A DNA stretch of 39,487 nucleotides from Candidatus Zambryskiibacteriota bacterium (GCA_016180955.1 JACPAD010000003.1:45316-84802); one strand, 5' to 3'. Positions 29,216-39,249 are shown, numbered from the stretch's first letter. Notes: generated by a model not told the origin, from the sequence alone. Translations and numbers: made by a program.

Positions 29216-30104
29216 TCTTATTCTGATATTCCTTGTAGTTTGCGGCGACCGTATCTATCGCTTTAAGGGCTTCCTCTTCGTTTGAAAATCCCACTCCGGC
29301 GTCTTTAACAAGCTCTGGATGCCCGCCGGAGCGTACGAATACGGCAGGCAGGCCACAAGTGAGCGCCTCCACCAATGCGTTTGAACACGGATCGTCAAGG
29401 CTCGGGGCAATATAAATGTCATGCTGCCTCAAAATTTCCGCAAGTTCTTCGGAAGGCACCGGCGCTATGACTTTTGCTCCTTTAAATTCCACTTTCGTTC
29501 TACCGACAAAAGTCAATTCGTACTTTGTATGGTCAAGATGCTTGTCAAGCCAAGAGAGAAGCGGTCCACCCTTTCTCGGATTGTCAGACCATGCGGTGGC
29601 TATCAGCTTTACTTTTCTTTTCCCATCGGGAGGGGCAATGCGGCCTTGGCGGTGGAAAATATCCGGATCGGAGGCGTTTAAAATAACGTGTGGCTCTTTG
29701 AAGATGAGGCCGATCTCCTTGTACTTATTGTATGACCATTCGGAGATAAAGACAGTTGCGTCCGCATACTCGCTATTGAGGGCCCAGAGGTCTTTGTCTA
29801 TCTCAATGTTCTCTCCGCGATAGACGCCGATAGGGCCGGCCAGCCGCTGAAGCATTCTTGTAGCGTACTTTCTCCTGTACCGCTTCATCTTCTCCTTGTT
29901 GAACTCAAAAGAGTTAAAGAGACCGGCTTTGGTATTCTTGCCTAATGTATTATTGCCGACATCATAGCCGCGACTCTTGAGCTCCTTGGTCAAGGCAAGC
30001 AGGAACTGATTGCCGCCGCCATAAGGCGGCTTCTGGAATTTGTGGAAGATAGTGATCTCCGGACCGTTTAACCATCTATCAATTTTCTTAAATATTCCCG
30101 CCAT
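29157..30104 (-). CDS. Glycosyltransferase
   Basis: FHKFQKPPYGGGNQFLLALTKELKSRGYDV...YIAPSLDDPCSNALVEALTCGLPAVFVRSGGHPELV. Confidence 0.86.
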   Translation of the reverse strand: MAGIFKKIDRWLNGPEITIFHKFQKPPYGGGNQFLLALTKELKSRGYDVGNNTLGKNTKAGLFNSFEFNKEKMKRYRRKYATRMLQRLAGPIGVYRGENIEIDKDLWALNSEYADATVFISEWSYNKYKEIGLIFKEPHVILNASDPDIFHRQGRIAPPDGKRKVKLIATAWSDNPRKGGPLLSWLDKHLDHTKYELTFVGRTKVEFKGAKVIAPVPSEELAEILRQHDIYIAPSLDDPCSNALVEALTCGLPAVFVRSGGHPELVKDAGVGFSNEEEALKAIDTVAANYKEYQNKIENPTLKETVDRYLHVFYP

Positions 30105-31108
30105 AACGGCAATTGTGAGTCGAAGCTGTTTCCTCTGACTGTTTTCAGGCCTTTGTTTATCAGTTTTTCTCTCAAGTTTTGGTCTCTCAAAGCTTGAAGG
30201 GAGAGAGCATATAAGCCGGAAACGTCATCTATCGGAGCCATCATAGCATTTTCCCCGCTTATTACTAAGTCCTTACATTGGCCTACAGCGGTTGTTACCA
30301 AAGGCACGCCCTTAGCCATTGACTGGAGACAGCTCTTCGGCCCGCCTTCTTCGCGCGAAGTGATTAAATATAAGTCTAATGCGTCATATAAATCTGATAC
30401 ATAAGATGATTCTTTGAAGTATTTGTGCCGGTAAGGGATGCCGAGTTTTTCTAACCCGCTCTTCACATATCCGCGCGAAGGACCTGATAGTAAAACCCAG
30501 AGATTCGGAACATCGTTTTTTAATTTCTCAATTACTTTCAGGAATATATCCGGCCCCTTGATGGGTTTGGGTTCAAAGCCCTCGCCCCAGCCGACGCCGT
30601 CTTTCTGGAAAGAGCCGATCACCACGGTATTCTCTGGGATGCCATATTCCCGCCTCACCTTCAATTTGTTTTCCGCCGTTTGTGGCATGAAAATGCTCGT
30701 ATCAATGCCGAGAGGAATGCGCATAACCTTGATTGGATCGATAATACTTTTGATAAGTCTTTCCATGTCGCTATTTGAGACGCGGACTTGGGTGATCTTA
30801 TCTTGGTGACTCTTCAGTGCTTCGAAGCATTTGCGAAAGCTCTCCTGTGTCTCCGGGTTGCCGTGATAGTAGTCAACAGAAATCCTGTTCTTGCTCTTAT
30901 AAATATTATCCAAGAGAAGCGAGAATTGAGAAGTGTAGTGGACCGCTTGAGGTAAGTTTAAGTACATCCTCTTCACTATCTCTACTGGTACACCAAGCTT
31001 GACAGCAAAATTCTTAAGATCTTTCGCATCATCATCAGTAGACCAGCCAGAATTATCACCCACAATGAAGAGCTTACTATAAGGCTTAGAAAAAATATCT
31101 TTCAGCAT
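30068..31108 (-). CDS. Glycosyltransferase family 4
   Basis: RIPLGIDTSIF...YLITSREEGGPKSCLQSMAKGVPLVTTAVGQCKDLV. Confidence 0.88.
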   Translation of the reverse strand: MLKDIFSKPYSKLFIVGDNSGWSTDDDAKDLKNFAVKLGVPVEIVKRMYLNLPQAVHYTSQFSLLLDNIYKSKNRISVDYYHGNPETQESFRKCFEALKSHQDKITQVRVSNSDMERLIKSIIDPIKVMRIPLGIDTSIFMPQTAENKLKVRREYGIPENTVVIGSFQKDGVGWGEGFEPKPIKGPDIFLKVIEKLKNDVPNLWVLLSGPSRGYVKSGLEKLGIPYRHKYFKESSYVSDLYDALDLYLITSREEGGPKSCLQSMAKGVPLVTTAVGQCKDLVISGENAMMAPIDDVSGLYALSLQALRDQNLREKLINKGLKTVRGNSFDSQLPLWREYLRKLIDG

Positions 31109-31165
31109 AAATTCTACGCGTTGACAACCTACATTTTAGCATACTGGCACCTTTTTCTTATTACC

Positions 31166-31211
31166 TACGATATAATTCTCCTGCCGTCTAATTATATCGT
31201 ATACATCACTA
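31166..31211. repeat. Dispersed inverted-repeat motif, copy B (solitary)
   Basis: 46-nt exact copy of 7072-7117. Confidence 0.88.
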
Positions 31212-31242
31212 TTAACTAAGAGATTAAACTTAGTTGTTTTTA

Positions 31243-33018
31243 TTATCTTATGGATTCTAATAAATGTTTCTTGGAGTGATTTGAGAATACAGTATTACCG
31301 ACAATTACTAAATCGAGTTCAGTTTTATCAAGCATTTCAAGACCCACTGCGCAGAAGTTCAATATCGGCTCGCCGGCGGGGTTGAAAGAAGTATTAAGCA
31401 TAATCGGCATTCCCTTAATCTTTTCAAACTCCTTGAGAGTTTTGTAAATGAACGGATTCTGGCTCATGCTAATGGTCTGAATCCTAGCACTGCCATCAAC
31501 ATGCGTAATCGACGGCAATTTATCCCTGAAATCTTGCCGCGTATCGCAAATGACGGACATGTAAGGCACTGGCGCTTTGTTGGTGAAGTATTTTTGAGAA
31601 TCTTCCTCCGTCACTATCGGAGCGAAGGGTCGGTACCATTCGCGATGCTTTACTTTGTCATTGAGGATGTTGCGCATCTCCGGATTGAGGGGATTACAAA
31701 GTATGGAACGGTTGCCGAGAGCCCGCGGCCCGACTTCATAGTTCCCTCGGATTAAACCGACAGTCAGATCTTGGGAGATAAGTTTCGCCAGAACGAGAGG
31801 CAAGTTTTCTTCCGGTATTGTTTTATTTGGATATTTTTTCTTCAAATCTTCGAGCTTATCTATATCAAAGGATTTTGAGCCTAGATACGGAGAAAAATAT
31901 TCTTTTGATCCGGAAAAATTGTTGCTGTGCACGCAATAATAAACGTACAGCGCCGCGCCTCCGGCCAAACCACAGTCAGAGGGATTTGGAATAAAATGAG
32001 TCTTTTCGAACAGCCCGCTTTTCTCAATGACATAATTGGTCGTGCCGTTCAAAGCACAGCCGCCGACAACGCAGAGATTTCTCGATTGTCCTTTGTTTTC
32101 CCTAATCAGTCGCAAGACTTCTTCCGTCCAAGCTTCTTGGACTGTGGCCGCCAGGTCCTGCGAATCCTTATCTTTAGGTCCGCCGAGACGGAGCTCGTCT
32201 TGTCTCAAGAGACCAAGCCAGAGTTTAATCCTGTCTTTTATACCGGACAGTTCCAAGGGGTATTTCCTAGGCGTCAGATACTTTCTAAGTTCTGGTATAT
32301 CCCGTAAACCTAGGTCATTTATCCTGTGTCCCAAGCCTCTAGCTTGAAGGTCTGCAAGCTCGGCGTAGGGAATCTTTTTATACTCCCTTACGTATTTTTT
32401 TGCATAAGGCAGCCAATCTTTGTGCACCTCTCCATAAGAAGTAAGTCCCATAGTTTTGCCAGAAGTAGTACCTTCTATTTCCGGATTAATGCCTAAGATG
32501 TAGCCTAAATTATTATAGCTTTGGCCGAAGGCGATGGGAATATTTTTCAGATACTCGAGTTTATTTTCAGCCGCTTTGAAAAAAACCGTTTTGCCGTCAT
32601 TGCCTATGCCGTCGTAGCTTAAAATCAGCGCTTTATCAAAAGGACTTGTGAAATATGAAAGCGCCGCGTGTGAAAGATGGTGGTCAATATGGTGAATATT
32701 TTTATATTCTATGCCCGCTTCCTTCAAAAGGATTTTTAAATTCTTAAATTCCTCTTCGCGTCCTTGATTCTGGACTGCTACGGCGTCGAATTCCGAGCCC
32801 CACTCCTTTTTTACAAGATTAAGAAACAGTTTCAGGTCTTCTATATCCGTATATTGAAAAGTGCTTTTAAACTTCCCCCGCTCGAGTGTTTGTGCCGAGA
32901 GCTTATAGCGTTTTTGGCGGAAATATCTTTCCGCCTCCATAACGGCAGTAATTTTCCCGTCTTCAACGAGGGCGAGATTCGAATCATGTCCTAAAGATAT
33001 GCCGAGTATTTTCATCAT
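31243..33018 (-). CDS. NodU/CmcH/TobZ-type carbamoyltransferase (ORF track begins at 33090; ATG at 33018 overlaps upstream stop)
   Basis: MKILGISLGHDSNLALVEDGKI...GLIRGNYEVGPRALGNRSILCNP...REWYRPFAPIV...MLNTSFNPAGEPI. Confidence 0.93.
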   Translation of the reverse strand: MMKILGISLGHDSNLALVEDGKITAVMEAERYFRQKRYKLSAQTLERGKFKSTFQYTDIEDLKLFLNLVKKEWGSEFDAVAVQNQGREEEFKNLKILLKEAGIEYKNIHHIDHHLSHAALSYFTSPFDKALILSYDGIGNDGKTVFFKAAENKLEYLKNIPIAFGQSYNNLGYILGINPEIEGTTSGKTMGLTSYGEVHKDWLPYAKKYVREYKKIPYAELADLQARGLGHRINDLGLRDIPELRKYLTPRKYPLELSGIKDRIKLWLGLLRQDELRLGGPKDKDSQDLAATVQEAWTEEVLRLIRENKGQSRNLCVVGGCALNGTTNYVIEKSGLFEKTHFIPNPSDCGLAGGAALYVYYCVHSNNFSGSKEYFSPYLGSKSFDIDKLEDLKKKYPNKTIPEENLPLVLAKLISQDLTVGLIRGNYEVGPRALGNRSILCNPLNPEMRNILNDKVKHREWYRPFAPIVTEEDSQKYFTNKAPVPYMSVICDTRQDFRDKLPSITHVDGSARIQTISMSQNPFIYKTLKEFEKIKGMPIMLNTSFNPAGEPILNFCAVGLEMLDKTELDLVIVGNTVFSNHSKKHLLESIR

Positions 33019-33653
33019 TTCTTTAATACGATACCGTATCCGGTCGTCCACGCTCTCAAAGTCTTGTTTGTAGTCTTCTTGTCTAACCACAAGAGAATTT
33101 TAATAAGCGGTATCTGGATCGGGCGCCACGATACTTCCTTGGCAAGGAAAATATGCTGGATCATCAGTGCCATAACTGCAAAAATAGTCCCTTGAGACTC
33201 TATTTCAATTTTAAAATCCAAGTCTTGCGCCGCCTTCTTCCAAAAGTGGTCAGTGTACCGACCGAAGTCGAACGGGTCAGCGTGTAAAGGATACATGAAT
33301 GGGACGGTTGCGAGGACTATGCCTCCCGGCCGCAGCAGCCGTCGAGCCTCCTTAAGTACCTTCAGCGGATCAGGAACGTGTTCTAAAAGCTCGGCTGCTA
33401 TCGCCACGTCATATGAGTTGTCCGGAAGCGGGATAGTTGCCGCGTCTGCGAGAATATCGGGTTCGTCCCTCTTTTCAATATTGACGTAAATCACTTCAAC
33501 GCCGAGCTTATCTATGTCGAAGGAGCCGCGCTTATTTTTCTTTTTGCCGCCAATGTCTACTACTTTCCCTTTAATTAAACTACTTTTAGAAAAGAAAAAC
33601 TCGTCAATGAAATAACGGCGGACCGAGGTAGAAATAGAAGTACGACCTTTCAT
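33015..33653 (-). CDS. Class I SAM-dependent methyltransferase
   Basis: VVDIGGKKKNKRGSFDID...YDVAIAAELLEHVPDPLKVLKEARRLLRPGGIVLATVPFMYPLH. Confidence 0.88.
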   Translation of the reverse strand: MKGRTSISTSVRRYFIDEFFFSKSSLIKGKVVDIGGKKKNKRGSFDIDKLGVEVIYVNIEKRDEPDILADAATIPLPDNSYDVAIAAELLEHVPDPLKVLKEARRLLRPGGIVLATVPFMYPLHADPFDFGRYTDHFWKKAAQDLDFKIEIESQGTIFAVMALMIQHIFLAKEVSWRPIQIPLIKILLWLDKKTTNKTLRAWTTGYGIVLKK

Positions 33654-34933
33654 GACGTTTTAGTTAAGCGCCTGAACTCTATTTCCCAGATTATCAATCC
33701 AATCACAGCATTAATGATATGCGAGGCGATGGATGCGGCAACGAGGCCCCATATCTGCCACAGCCAGCCGAAAGTGACGAAGAGAATTATCCTTGCGATA
33801 TGGTTGCCAATGCTTAAGGCGTAGTTTGCCTTGAGCATGTTCTGAGTTGAGAAAACACTTCCTATGTAGATTGCCGCCGGCGCTATGATAAGACTAAGAG
33901 CCTGTACTTGAGAGTAGATGATAGCGTCGAGATAGCGCGGGAGAAATAATTTGAAAAGAAGAGGTGCCAAAAAGAAGTATAAAAGCGCCAAGACGAGACC
34001 AATAAAGAGCGAGAAGCCTATCCTCTGGTAGAGAACTTGGCGGATTTGGAGAAGCGAGCTCTGGGCTAGACGCGGCAGAGCTATGCTCATCCAGTTCTTT
34101 ATCAAGCTTTTCAATCTCTCTGGTCCGGCTATAGCAAAGCTATAGACGGCAAGAGTAGCGGGCCCTGCTACTTGGAACAGGATAATTTTATCGATATAAC
34201 TGGCGATGACTCCAATAATACCGGCGCCGGTCATATGGAAGGATGTTCGTCTCATCTCGGCCACTTGCTCGGGATTAGGCGCTGATTTGTCGATATTTTT
34301 AGTGGCTACCTTATAGGCAATGATTTTTGGAAAAAGAGACGTTGAAGCATAAACAGCGACCAGAATGAGAATATTATCGGTAATGAGCAACGCCACGACG
34401 GTTGCCAAAGCTCCGGTCAAAGTAATAGCGCTTGTGATTTTGGCCATAAGGTCGAAGCGCTTTCTACCGGTTAGAACTTGTACATAGATATGGAAAGCCT
34501 CGGCGACAGGATAGGCGACAGCCAGCATCAAAAGAGAGCCGGCAAAAAGCATGTTGCCTCTCACTCCATAATAGATAGCGGCAACAAGGACTGTGATGAT
34601 GGCTAAAGAGTTGTACTTAAGTTGCAGTCGCAAAGCAAGGCGGACCACGTTCTCGTAGCCTCTGGCCACCGCGCGCAATACTCCAGTACCGGCGCCGGTA
34701 AGCGTGAGAAATGAAAGCGAAGCGCCAAGAGAGAGAAGATAATTGTAAATACCGAAAGTTTCGCGCGGCAAAAGGTTACCGAAGGCAACCATAGTGATAA
34801 TTGAAGAGAGGAAGCCTACAATAAAAGAAAGGGTAGTCCACAAGCTACTCTGGGCCAGATAGTCCACATCCAGCTTAAAAAAGCGCTCCAAGAGGCGCGA
34901 TAATCGGGGGGCTTTATTTTTAAGGTTTTCCAT
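33650..34933 (-). CDS. Wzx-like polysaccharide flippase
   Basis: Polytopic; FGNLLPRETFGIYNYLLSLGASLSFLTLTG; glycan locus context. Confidence 0.85.
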   Translation of the reverse strand: MENLKNKAPRLSRLLERFFKLDVDYLAQSSLWTTLSFIVGFLSSIITMVAFGNLLPRETFGIYNYLLSLGASLSFLTLTGAGTGVLRAVARGYENVVRLALRLQLKYNSLAIITVLVAAIYYGVRGNMLFAGSLLMLAVAYPVAEAFHIYVQVLTGRKRFDLMAKITSAITLTGALATVVALLITDNILILVAVYASTSLFPKIIAYKVATKNIDKSAPNPEQVAEMRRTSFHMTGAGIIGVIASYIDKIILFQVAGPATLAVYSFAIAGPERLKSLIKNWMSIALPRLAQSSLLQIRQVLYQRIGFSLFIGLVLALLYFFLAPLLFKLFLPRYLDAIIYSQVQALSLIIAPAAIYIGSVFSTQNMLKANYALSIGNHIARIILFVTFGWLWQIWGLVAASIASHIINAVIGLIIWEIEFRRLTKTS

Positions 34934-34961
34934 ACACCCTTACTGTGCTATCCTAGCACAC

Positions 34962-35432
34962 ATGATGAAGCCGAAAAACTTCATAATCGACGTGGATGGA
35001 GTCTTTACCACCGGGCAATTTCTATACACCGAGGAAGGGAAATTTGCAAAGATTTTCGGTCCCCACGACAACGATGGCATAAAGCTCTTAGGCAAACTTA
35101 TGAATATTCAGACTATCTCGGCTGATAAAAGGGGATTTGGAATAACCAAAAAACGCATTGCAGATGATATGCATCTAAAGCTCGAATTAGTAAGCGAAGA
35201 AGATCGTCTGAACTGGCTCAAAAAGAATTTCAATCTTGATGAATCAGTATTTATGGGGGATAGCATGCATGATGCCAGACTCTTTGAACTTGTAGGATAT
35301 AGTATCGCTCCGGCCAGCGCTTTCTATCTTGCCCGTGAAAAAGCGGACTTTGTCACCAGTCACAAAGCTGGTGAAGGAGCGGTAGCCGAAGCATGCCTCC
35401 ATATAATAGACAAATTCTTTAAATCAGTGTAG
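34962..35432 (+). CDS. KdsC-like HAD phosphatase
   Basis: NFIIDVDGVFTTGQFLYTEEGKFAKIFGPHDNDGIKLL...FMGDSMHDARLFELVGYSIAPASA. Confidence 0.85.
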   Translation: MMKPKNFIIDVDGVFTTGQFLYTEEGKFAKIFGPHDNDGIKLLGKLMNIQTISADKRGFGITKKRIADDMHLKLELVSEEDRLNWLKKNFNLDESVFMGDSMHDARLFELVGYSIAPASAFYLAREKADFVTSHKAGEGAVAEACLHIIDKFFKSV

Positions 35433-35473
35433 CGTAACGCAAGATTGTAAAGTGTTCGCACAAGGAGTGTGAC

Positions 35474-36211
35474 ATGCTTCAAGGCAAAACAGTTCTCGTT
35501 ACGGGCTCATCCCGCGGCATCGGGGCTGTCATCGCAAGGCTCGCCAAGCGATACGGCGCCGAAGTAATCCTCCACGGACGTTTGGAATCAAAGGAGCTTA
35601 CCGCTCTCGCAAAAGAGCTTGACGCTCCATTCGTGACTTTCGATGTTTCCGACGATGAAGCAGTGAGATGGGAAATGTCGAAGCTGGGAAAGATTGATGT
35701 TCTGGTCAACAACGCCGGCATCAATCCGTCGAAGACCTTCCAGAATCTCACGAACAACGACTGGAAGGAGATTTTTGGTATCAATTTCTTTGGCGCCGTG
35801 AACGTCTCTCGAGTTGTGCTCGAGGGAATGACGAGGAGAAAGAATGGTGCAATCATCAACATTGCGTCCATCAAGGGCTTCCCGTACGTTGCCGGTAAAC
35901 CAGCTTACGCTGCCTCGAAGGCGGCGCTCATCCAGTTCACCGCAAGGATGGCGGAGGAATTCGCTCCGCAAGGCATCCGCATCAACGCAGTTGCGCCGGG
36001 CTTCACCGAAACGGAACTGACAACAGGGACGCTCCGGCAGGAAGAGGCGCAAGGTAAGACGGTCCTCTGCGACCAGATCGCGAAGATTCCAATGAAGCGC
36101 ATGGCCAATCCGCAAGAGATTGCGGAGGTTGTGCTCTTCCTCGCCAGCGACAAGGCAAGCTATATCAACGGACAATGCCTAGCCGTCGACGGCGGTCTGA
36201 GCATTGTCTGA
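35474..36211 (+). CDS. Short-chain dehydrogenase/reductase
   Basis: KTVLVTGSSRGIGAVIARLAKRYG...VNNAGINPSKTF...YAASKAALIQFTARMAEEFAPQGIRINAVAPGF. Confidence 0.93.
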   Translation: MLQGKTVLVTGSSRGIGAVIARLAKRYGAEVILHGRLESKELTALAKELDAPFVTFDVSDDEAVRWEMSKLGKIDVLVNNAGINPSKTFQNLTNNDWKEIFGINFFGAVNVSRVVLEGMTRRKNGAIINIASIKGFPYVAGKPAYAASKAALIQFTARMAEEFAPQGIRINAVAPGFTETELTTGTLRQEEAQGKTVLCDQIAKIPMKRMANPQEIAEVVLFLASDKASYINGQCLAVDGGLSIV

Positions 36212-36222
36212 GAGGAAAGAAT

Positions 36223-36609
36223 ATGAATGAGCCGAAGATTGTAAACAAACCCTGGGGCCGGGAAGTCTGGCTCGAGCTCAACGATCGGTACTGCTACAAG
36301 CGCATCGAGATGAAGGCTGGCCATCGGTCATCACTCCAACATCACGAGCGTAAGCTCGAGACAAATTACATCGAGTCTGGCGAGGTTGAGCTTCGCCTCC
36401 AGGATGAGCACGGCGAGATGCAAGTGCATCAGCTCAAGGCTGGAGAGCACTTCACCGTCCTGCCGCCCCGCGTTCACCGCGTGGTGGCGCTTACTGATAT
36501 CGTCCTGATGGAGGTTTCCACTCCGGAAGTCGACGATGTTCATCGCCTCGAGGACGACACTGGTCGCGGTGACGGGCGGATCCAGAGCGAACACGATAAC
36601 GAAGGGTAG
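36223..36609 (+). CDS. Cupin (mannose-6-phosphate isomerase type II-like)
   Basis: NKPWGREVWLEL...HERKLETNYIESGEVELRL...GEHFTVLPPRVHRVVAL. Confidence 0.85.
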   Translation: MNEPKIVNKPWGREVWLELNDRYCYKRIEMKAGHRSSLQHHERKLETNYIESGEVELRLQDEHGEMQVHQLKAGEHFTVLPPRVHRVVALTDIVLMEVSTPEVDDVHRLEDDTGRGDGRIQSEHDNEG

Positions 36610-36615
36610 AACGCG

Positions 36616-36682
36616 CCGGCAGCATTGCGCCACGCCCGAATGACCATTCGGTCGGGCGGGCTTGCAATGCTGCCGGTTTTCT
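36616..36682 (+). terminator. Long-stem intrinsic terminator
   Basis: GCCGGCAGCATTGC...GCAATGCTGCCGGTTTTCTG. Confidence 0.8.
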
Positions 36683-36720
36683 GTTTAATAAGGCTCAGAA
36701 AGCATTCAAAGGAGGCATTA

Positions 36721-37365
36721 GTGCAAACTTCAGAAAGCTTGGTAGGTCTCTACATCGACGAGCAGATGGGGATTGCCCGAGCCTTTCCCGTGGCGGCAGC
36801 GGCTCGTTTCTGCAACTTTGTTCTCGAGGCGTATGACAGGGGTTCGACCATCTACATGGCGGCCAACGGCGGACCGGCCGGCTTCTGCGATAATTTCGCA
36901 ACGGATCTCTACTTCCACCCGTTCGTCTCCGACGATAAGTCAAAGCCAGTGCCGACAAACGTCAAGAGGATGAAGGTGGTTAATCTCACAGCTTCCTCGG
37001 CAATGCTTACCAGCGTGATGAACGATCTGGGTGCGAATCTCGTCTTCGCTCAACAACTCGAGGGGCATATGAAGGATGGCGACATCTTCCTCGGCTTCTC
37101 GGGTAGCGGCAATTCGGCAAACATTCTCGAAGCGATAGCGGTCGCGAAGAAGTGCGGTGCCATAGCCGTAGCCATCACCAGAGGTAGCGGCGGCAAGTGC
37201 AAAGAGTTCGCAGACCTTTGCATCGTTATCCCCGGCACCTCGACTTTCCCCGGTCAAATCGGGAAAAACAACAACAACTTCCACTTCGAGGATTGCCTCT
37301 CTTCCATCTCGCACATGGCGGTGGGTATTCTTCAAAAGCATGTGCGGGAGAAGTACGGACTCTAA
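36721..37365 (+). CDS. SIS-domain sugar-phosphate isomerase (GmhA-like), GTG start
   Basis: AAAGGAGG SD; GSTIYMAANGGPAGFCDNFATDLYFHPF...GDIFLGFSGSGNSANILEAIAVAKK. Confidence 0.85.
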   Translation: MQTSESLVGLYIDEQMGIARAFPVAAAARFCNFVLEAYDRGSTIYMAANGGPAGFCDNFATDLYFHPFVSDDKSKPVPTNVKRMKVVNLTASSAMLTSVMNDLGANLVFAQQLEGHMKDGDIFLGFSGSGNSANILEAIAVAKKCGAIAVAITRGSGGKCKEFADLCIVIPGTSTFPGQIGKNNNNFHFEDCLSSISHMAVGILQKHVREKYGL

Positions 37366-37373
37366 GAGTTCCA

Positions 37374-37406
37374 AGCCCCGTCGCTCGTAAGCGACGGGGC
37401 TTTCTG
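37374..37406 (+). terminator. Intrinsic terminator
   Basis: AGCCCCGTCGCTCGTAAGCGACGGGGCTTTCT. Confidence 0.8.
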
Positions 37407-37423
37407 TTATATTGGGGGTGCTT

Positions 37424-38323
37424 ATGAAGCACAAGTTCGCAATTTCAACCGGCAAGAATCTGCCTAAACCCGGCGAATCAATCTCCTTTAAGAATGGTCT
37501 GGTTATCAAACACTTTGATGATGGAAAGATAGTGGCAGATAGAGTCGAGAGAGCGAAGATCTTGGGCAACATCGTTCCTAAAATAGTTCAGAGCTCCAAA
37601 TATTCTTATGCTTATAAGTTTATTGATGGAGAGTTAATCAGTAAAATCAATGATGTTAAAAAGTTTGAAGAATTTTTGGTATTCTGCAAGAAGAATTTAT
37701 GGAAGAAGCGCTCTCGACTGGACTCGGGGCAAGCAAAAGAATTCCTAGAAAAAACTAAGAAATTCTATTTCGATAAAACTCATAAGCGTCTTAGAAAATT
37801 TTACGCCGATACTGGCATCAAGGATCAAGCGGAAGTGATTAATGGCAAGAAAGTACCAACTCTCAAGAGTTTATTGAAGAAAATCGATTGGAACTGGTTG
37901 ACTAAGGGCGTGCCGGTCCTCTTCCACGGCGATCTCCAGCCGGAAAATATTTTGGTTACATCTAAAGGATTCAAACTTCTCGATTGGCGACACGACTTCG
38001 AGGGATTGAAGGCTTATGGCGACATTTATTACGATTTCGCTAAGCTCTACCATGCCCTCATCATCTCGCATGAAGTAATCCGCAAAGAAGAGTATAGTGT
38101 GAAAGAGGAGGATCAAGACATTGAATTCCAGTTTCTTATGAAGAGCAATCTCTTAGAGTTCAAAGATGTCTTCGAAAATTGGCTTATTAAAAATGACTAC
38201 GATCTAAGGAAGGTGAAAGTGCTTTCAGCTATGATTTACCTTAATATTGCTCCGCTCCATCATTATCCTTATAATAAGCTCCTCTATTATTTGGGGAAGA
38301 GAAGTTTATATGACATCCTATGA
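37424..38323 (+). CDS. Aminoglycoside/choline-kinase-like phosphotransferase
   Basis: VLFHGDLQPENILVTSKGFKLLDWRHDFEGLKAYGDIYYDFAKLYH. Confidence 0.83.
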   Translation: MKHKFAISTGKNLPKPGESISFKNGLVIKHFDDGKIVADRVERAKILGNIVPKIVQSSKYSYAYKFIDGELISKINDVKKFEEFLVFCKKNLWKKRSRLDSGQAKEFLEKTKKFYFDKTHKRLRKFYADTGIKDQAEVINGKKVPTLKSLLKKIDWNWLTKGVPVLFHGDLQPENILVTSKGFKLLDWRHDFEGLKAYGDIYYDFAKLYHALIISHEVIRKEEYSVKEEDQDIEFQFLMKSNLLEFKDVFENWLIKNDYDLRKVKVLSAMIYLNIAPLHHYPYNKLLYYLGKRSLYDIL

Positions 38324-39179
38324 TTCTATAAGAAAGTTGAATCTCCTGGCTGCGGAGGTACGCCTTGCCACTCTCGATTCTATTTACAAAGCCGGCTCCG
38401 GACACAGTGGTACGGCGCTCTCAATCGTTGACATCGTTACTGTGCTCCTTTTCCATAGATTGAATTGGGATAAATTTCTGGAAAATGTTAAAGAAAAATC
38501 GACCGATGAACAGTGGCAATATTGGCAAAATCCAGAGCTTCCTCGCGACCGCTTCGTGCTCTCTAAGGGTCACGGCGTGCCAAGCTGGTATGCGGCTTTG
38601 GCAGTGGGAGGTTACATAGAAAAAGACGAACTCGGAACTCTAAGAATTTTGGGCAGCCGCTTGCAGGGTCATCCGGAGCGCAAGCGGTTTCCGTTCATCG
38701 ACGGCACTACCGGCTCTCTGGGGCAAGGGCAGTCAGTAGCTTTGGGTTATGCCTTAGCCAATAAACTCAAAGGCAGGGAAGAAAAGGTATATTGCATCAT
38801 AGGCGACGGGGAATGCAACGAGGGACAAGTCTGGGAGTCTGCTATGTCCGCGCCAAAGTTTAAGTTAGACAATCTCATCTACATCATTGACTTCAATAAA
38901 AAACAGAGCGAAGGAACGAATGAAGATATTATGAACGTCGAGTGGCTTCACCACAGGTGGAAAGTTTTCAAGTGGCATATCCAACGCATTGATGGACATG
39001 ACATGAGAGCTCTGCTCGGAGCGCTTGAAGAAGTAGATAGGGTGAAAGACAAACCCCATGTCATCATTGCCGATACTCATAAAGGTTATCTAGGTGCCAG
39101 TGAAGTGTTTATGGGCGGGGGACACAATCCGGTCATCGACAAGGAAAATTTTGATAAGGGCTCTTATGGATCCCATTAG
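38312..39179 (+). CDS. Transketolase, N-terminal (TPP-binding) subunit
   Basis: GSGHSGTALSIVDIVTVL...LSKGHGVPSWYAALA...CIIGDGECNEGQVWESAMSAPKFKLDNLIYIIDFNKKQSEG. Confidence 0.94.
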
Positions 39180-39249
39180 AAGCTCACTAGTACAAGTCAT
39201 GAACTTACATTATTATCAGAGGGTTATAAGTAATAGCTTCTAACGGGAT
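39170..39249 (+). promoter_or_regulatory. 15-bp inverted repeat spanning the transketolase subunit junction
   Basis: ATCCCATTAGAAGCT (39170-39184) / AGCTTCTAACGGGAT (39235-39249); 3' arm contains the AU of the downstream ATG. Confidence 0.75.

Noticed and set aside
24162-36175. Numerous long antisense or out-of-frame ORFs in the glycan locus (e.g. 25280-25705, 28527-28982, 29416-29823, 30438-30809, 31927-32307, 35588-36175)
   Set aside because: They mirror well-supported genes on the other strand or frame and show no family motifs.
37412-37423. TTG start for the kinase-like ORF
   Set aside because: Overlaps a TATATT -10-like box; ATG at 37424 is more plausible.
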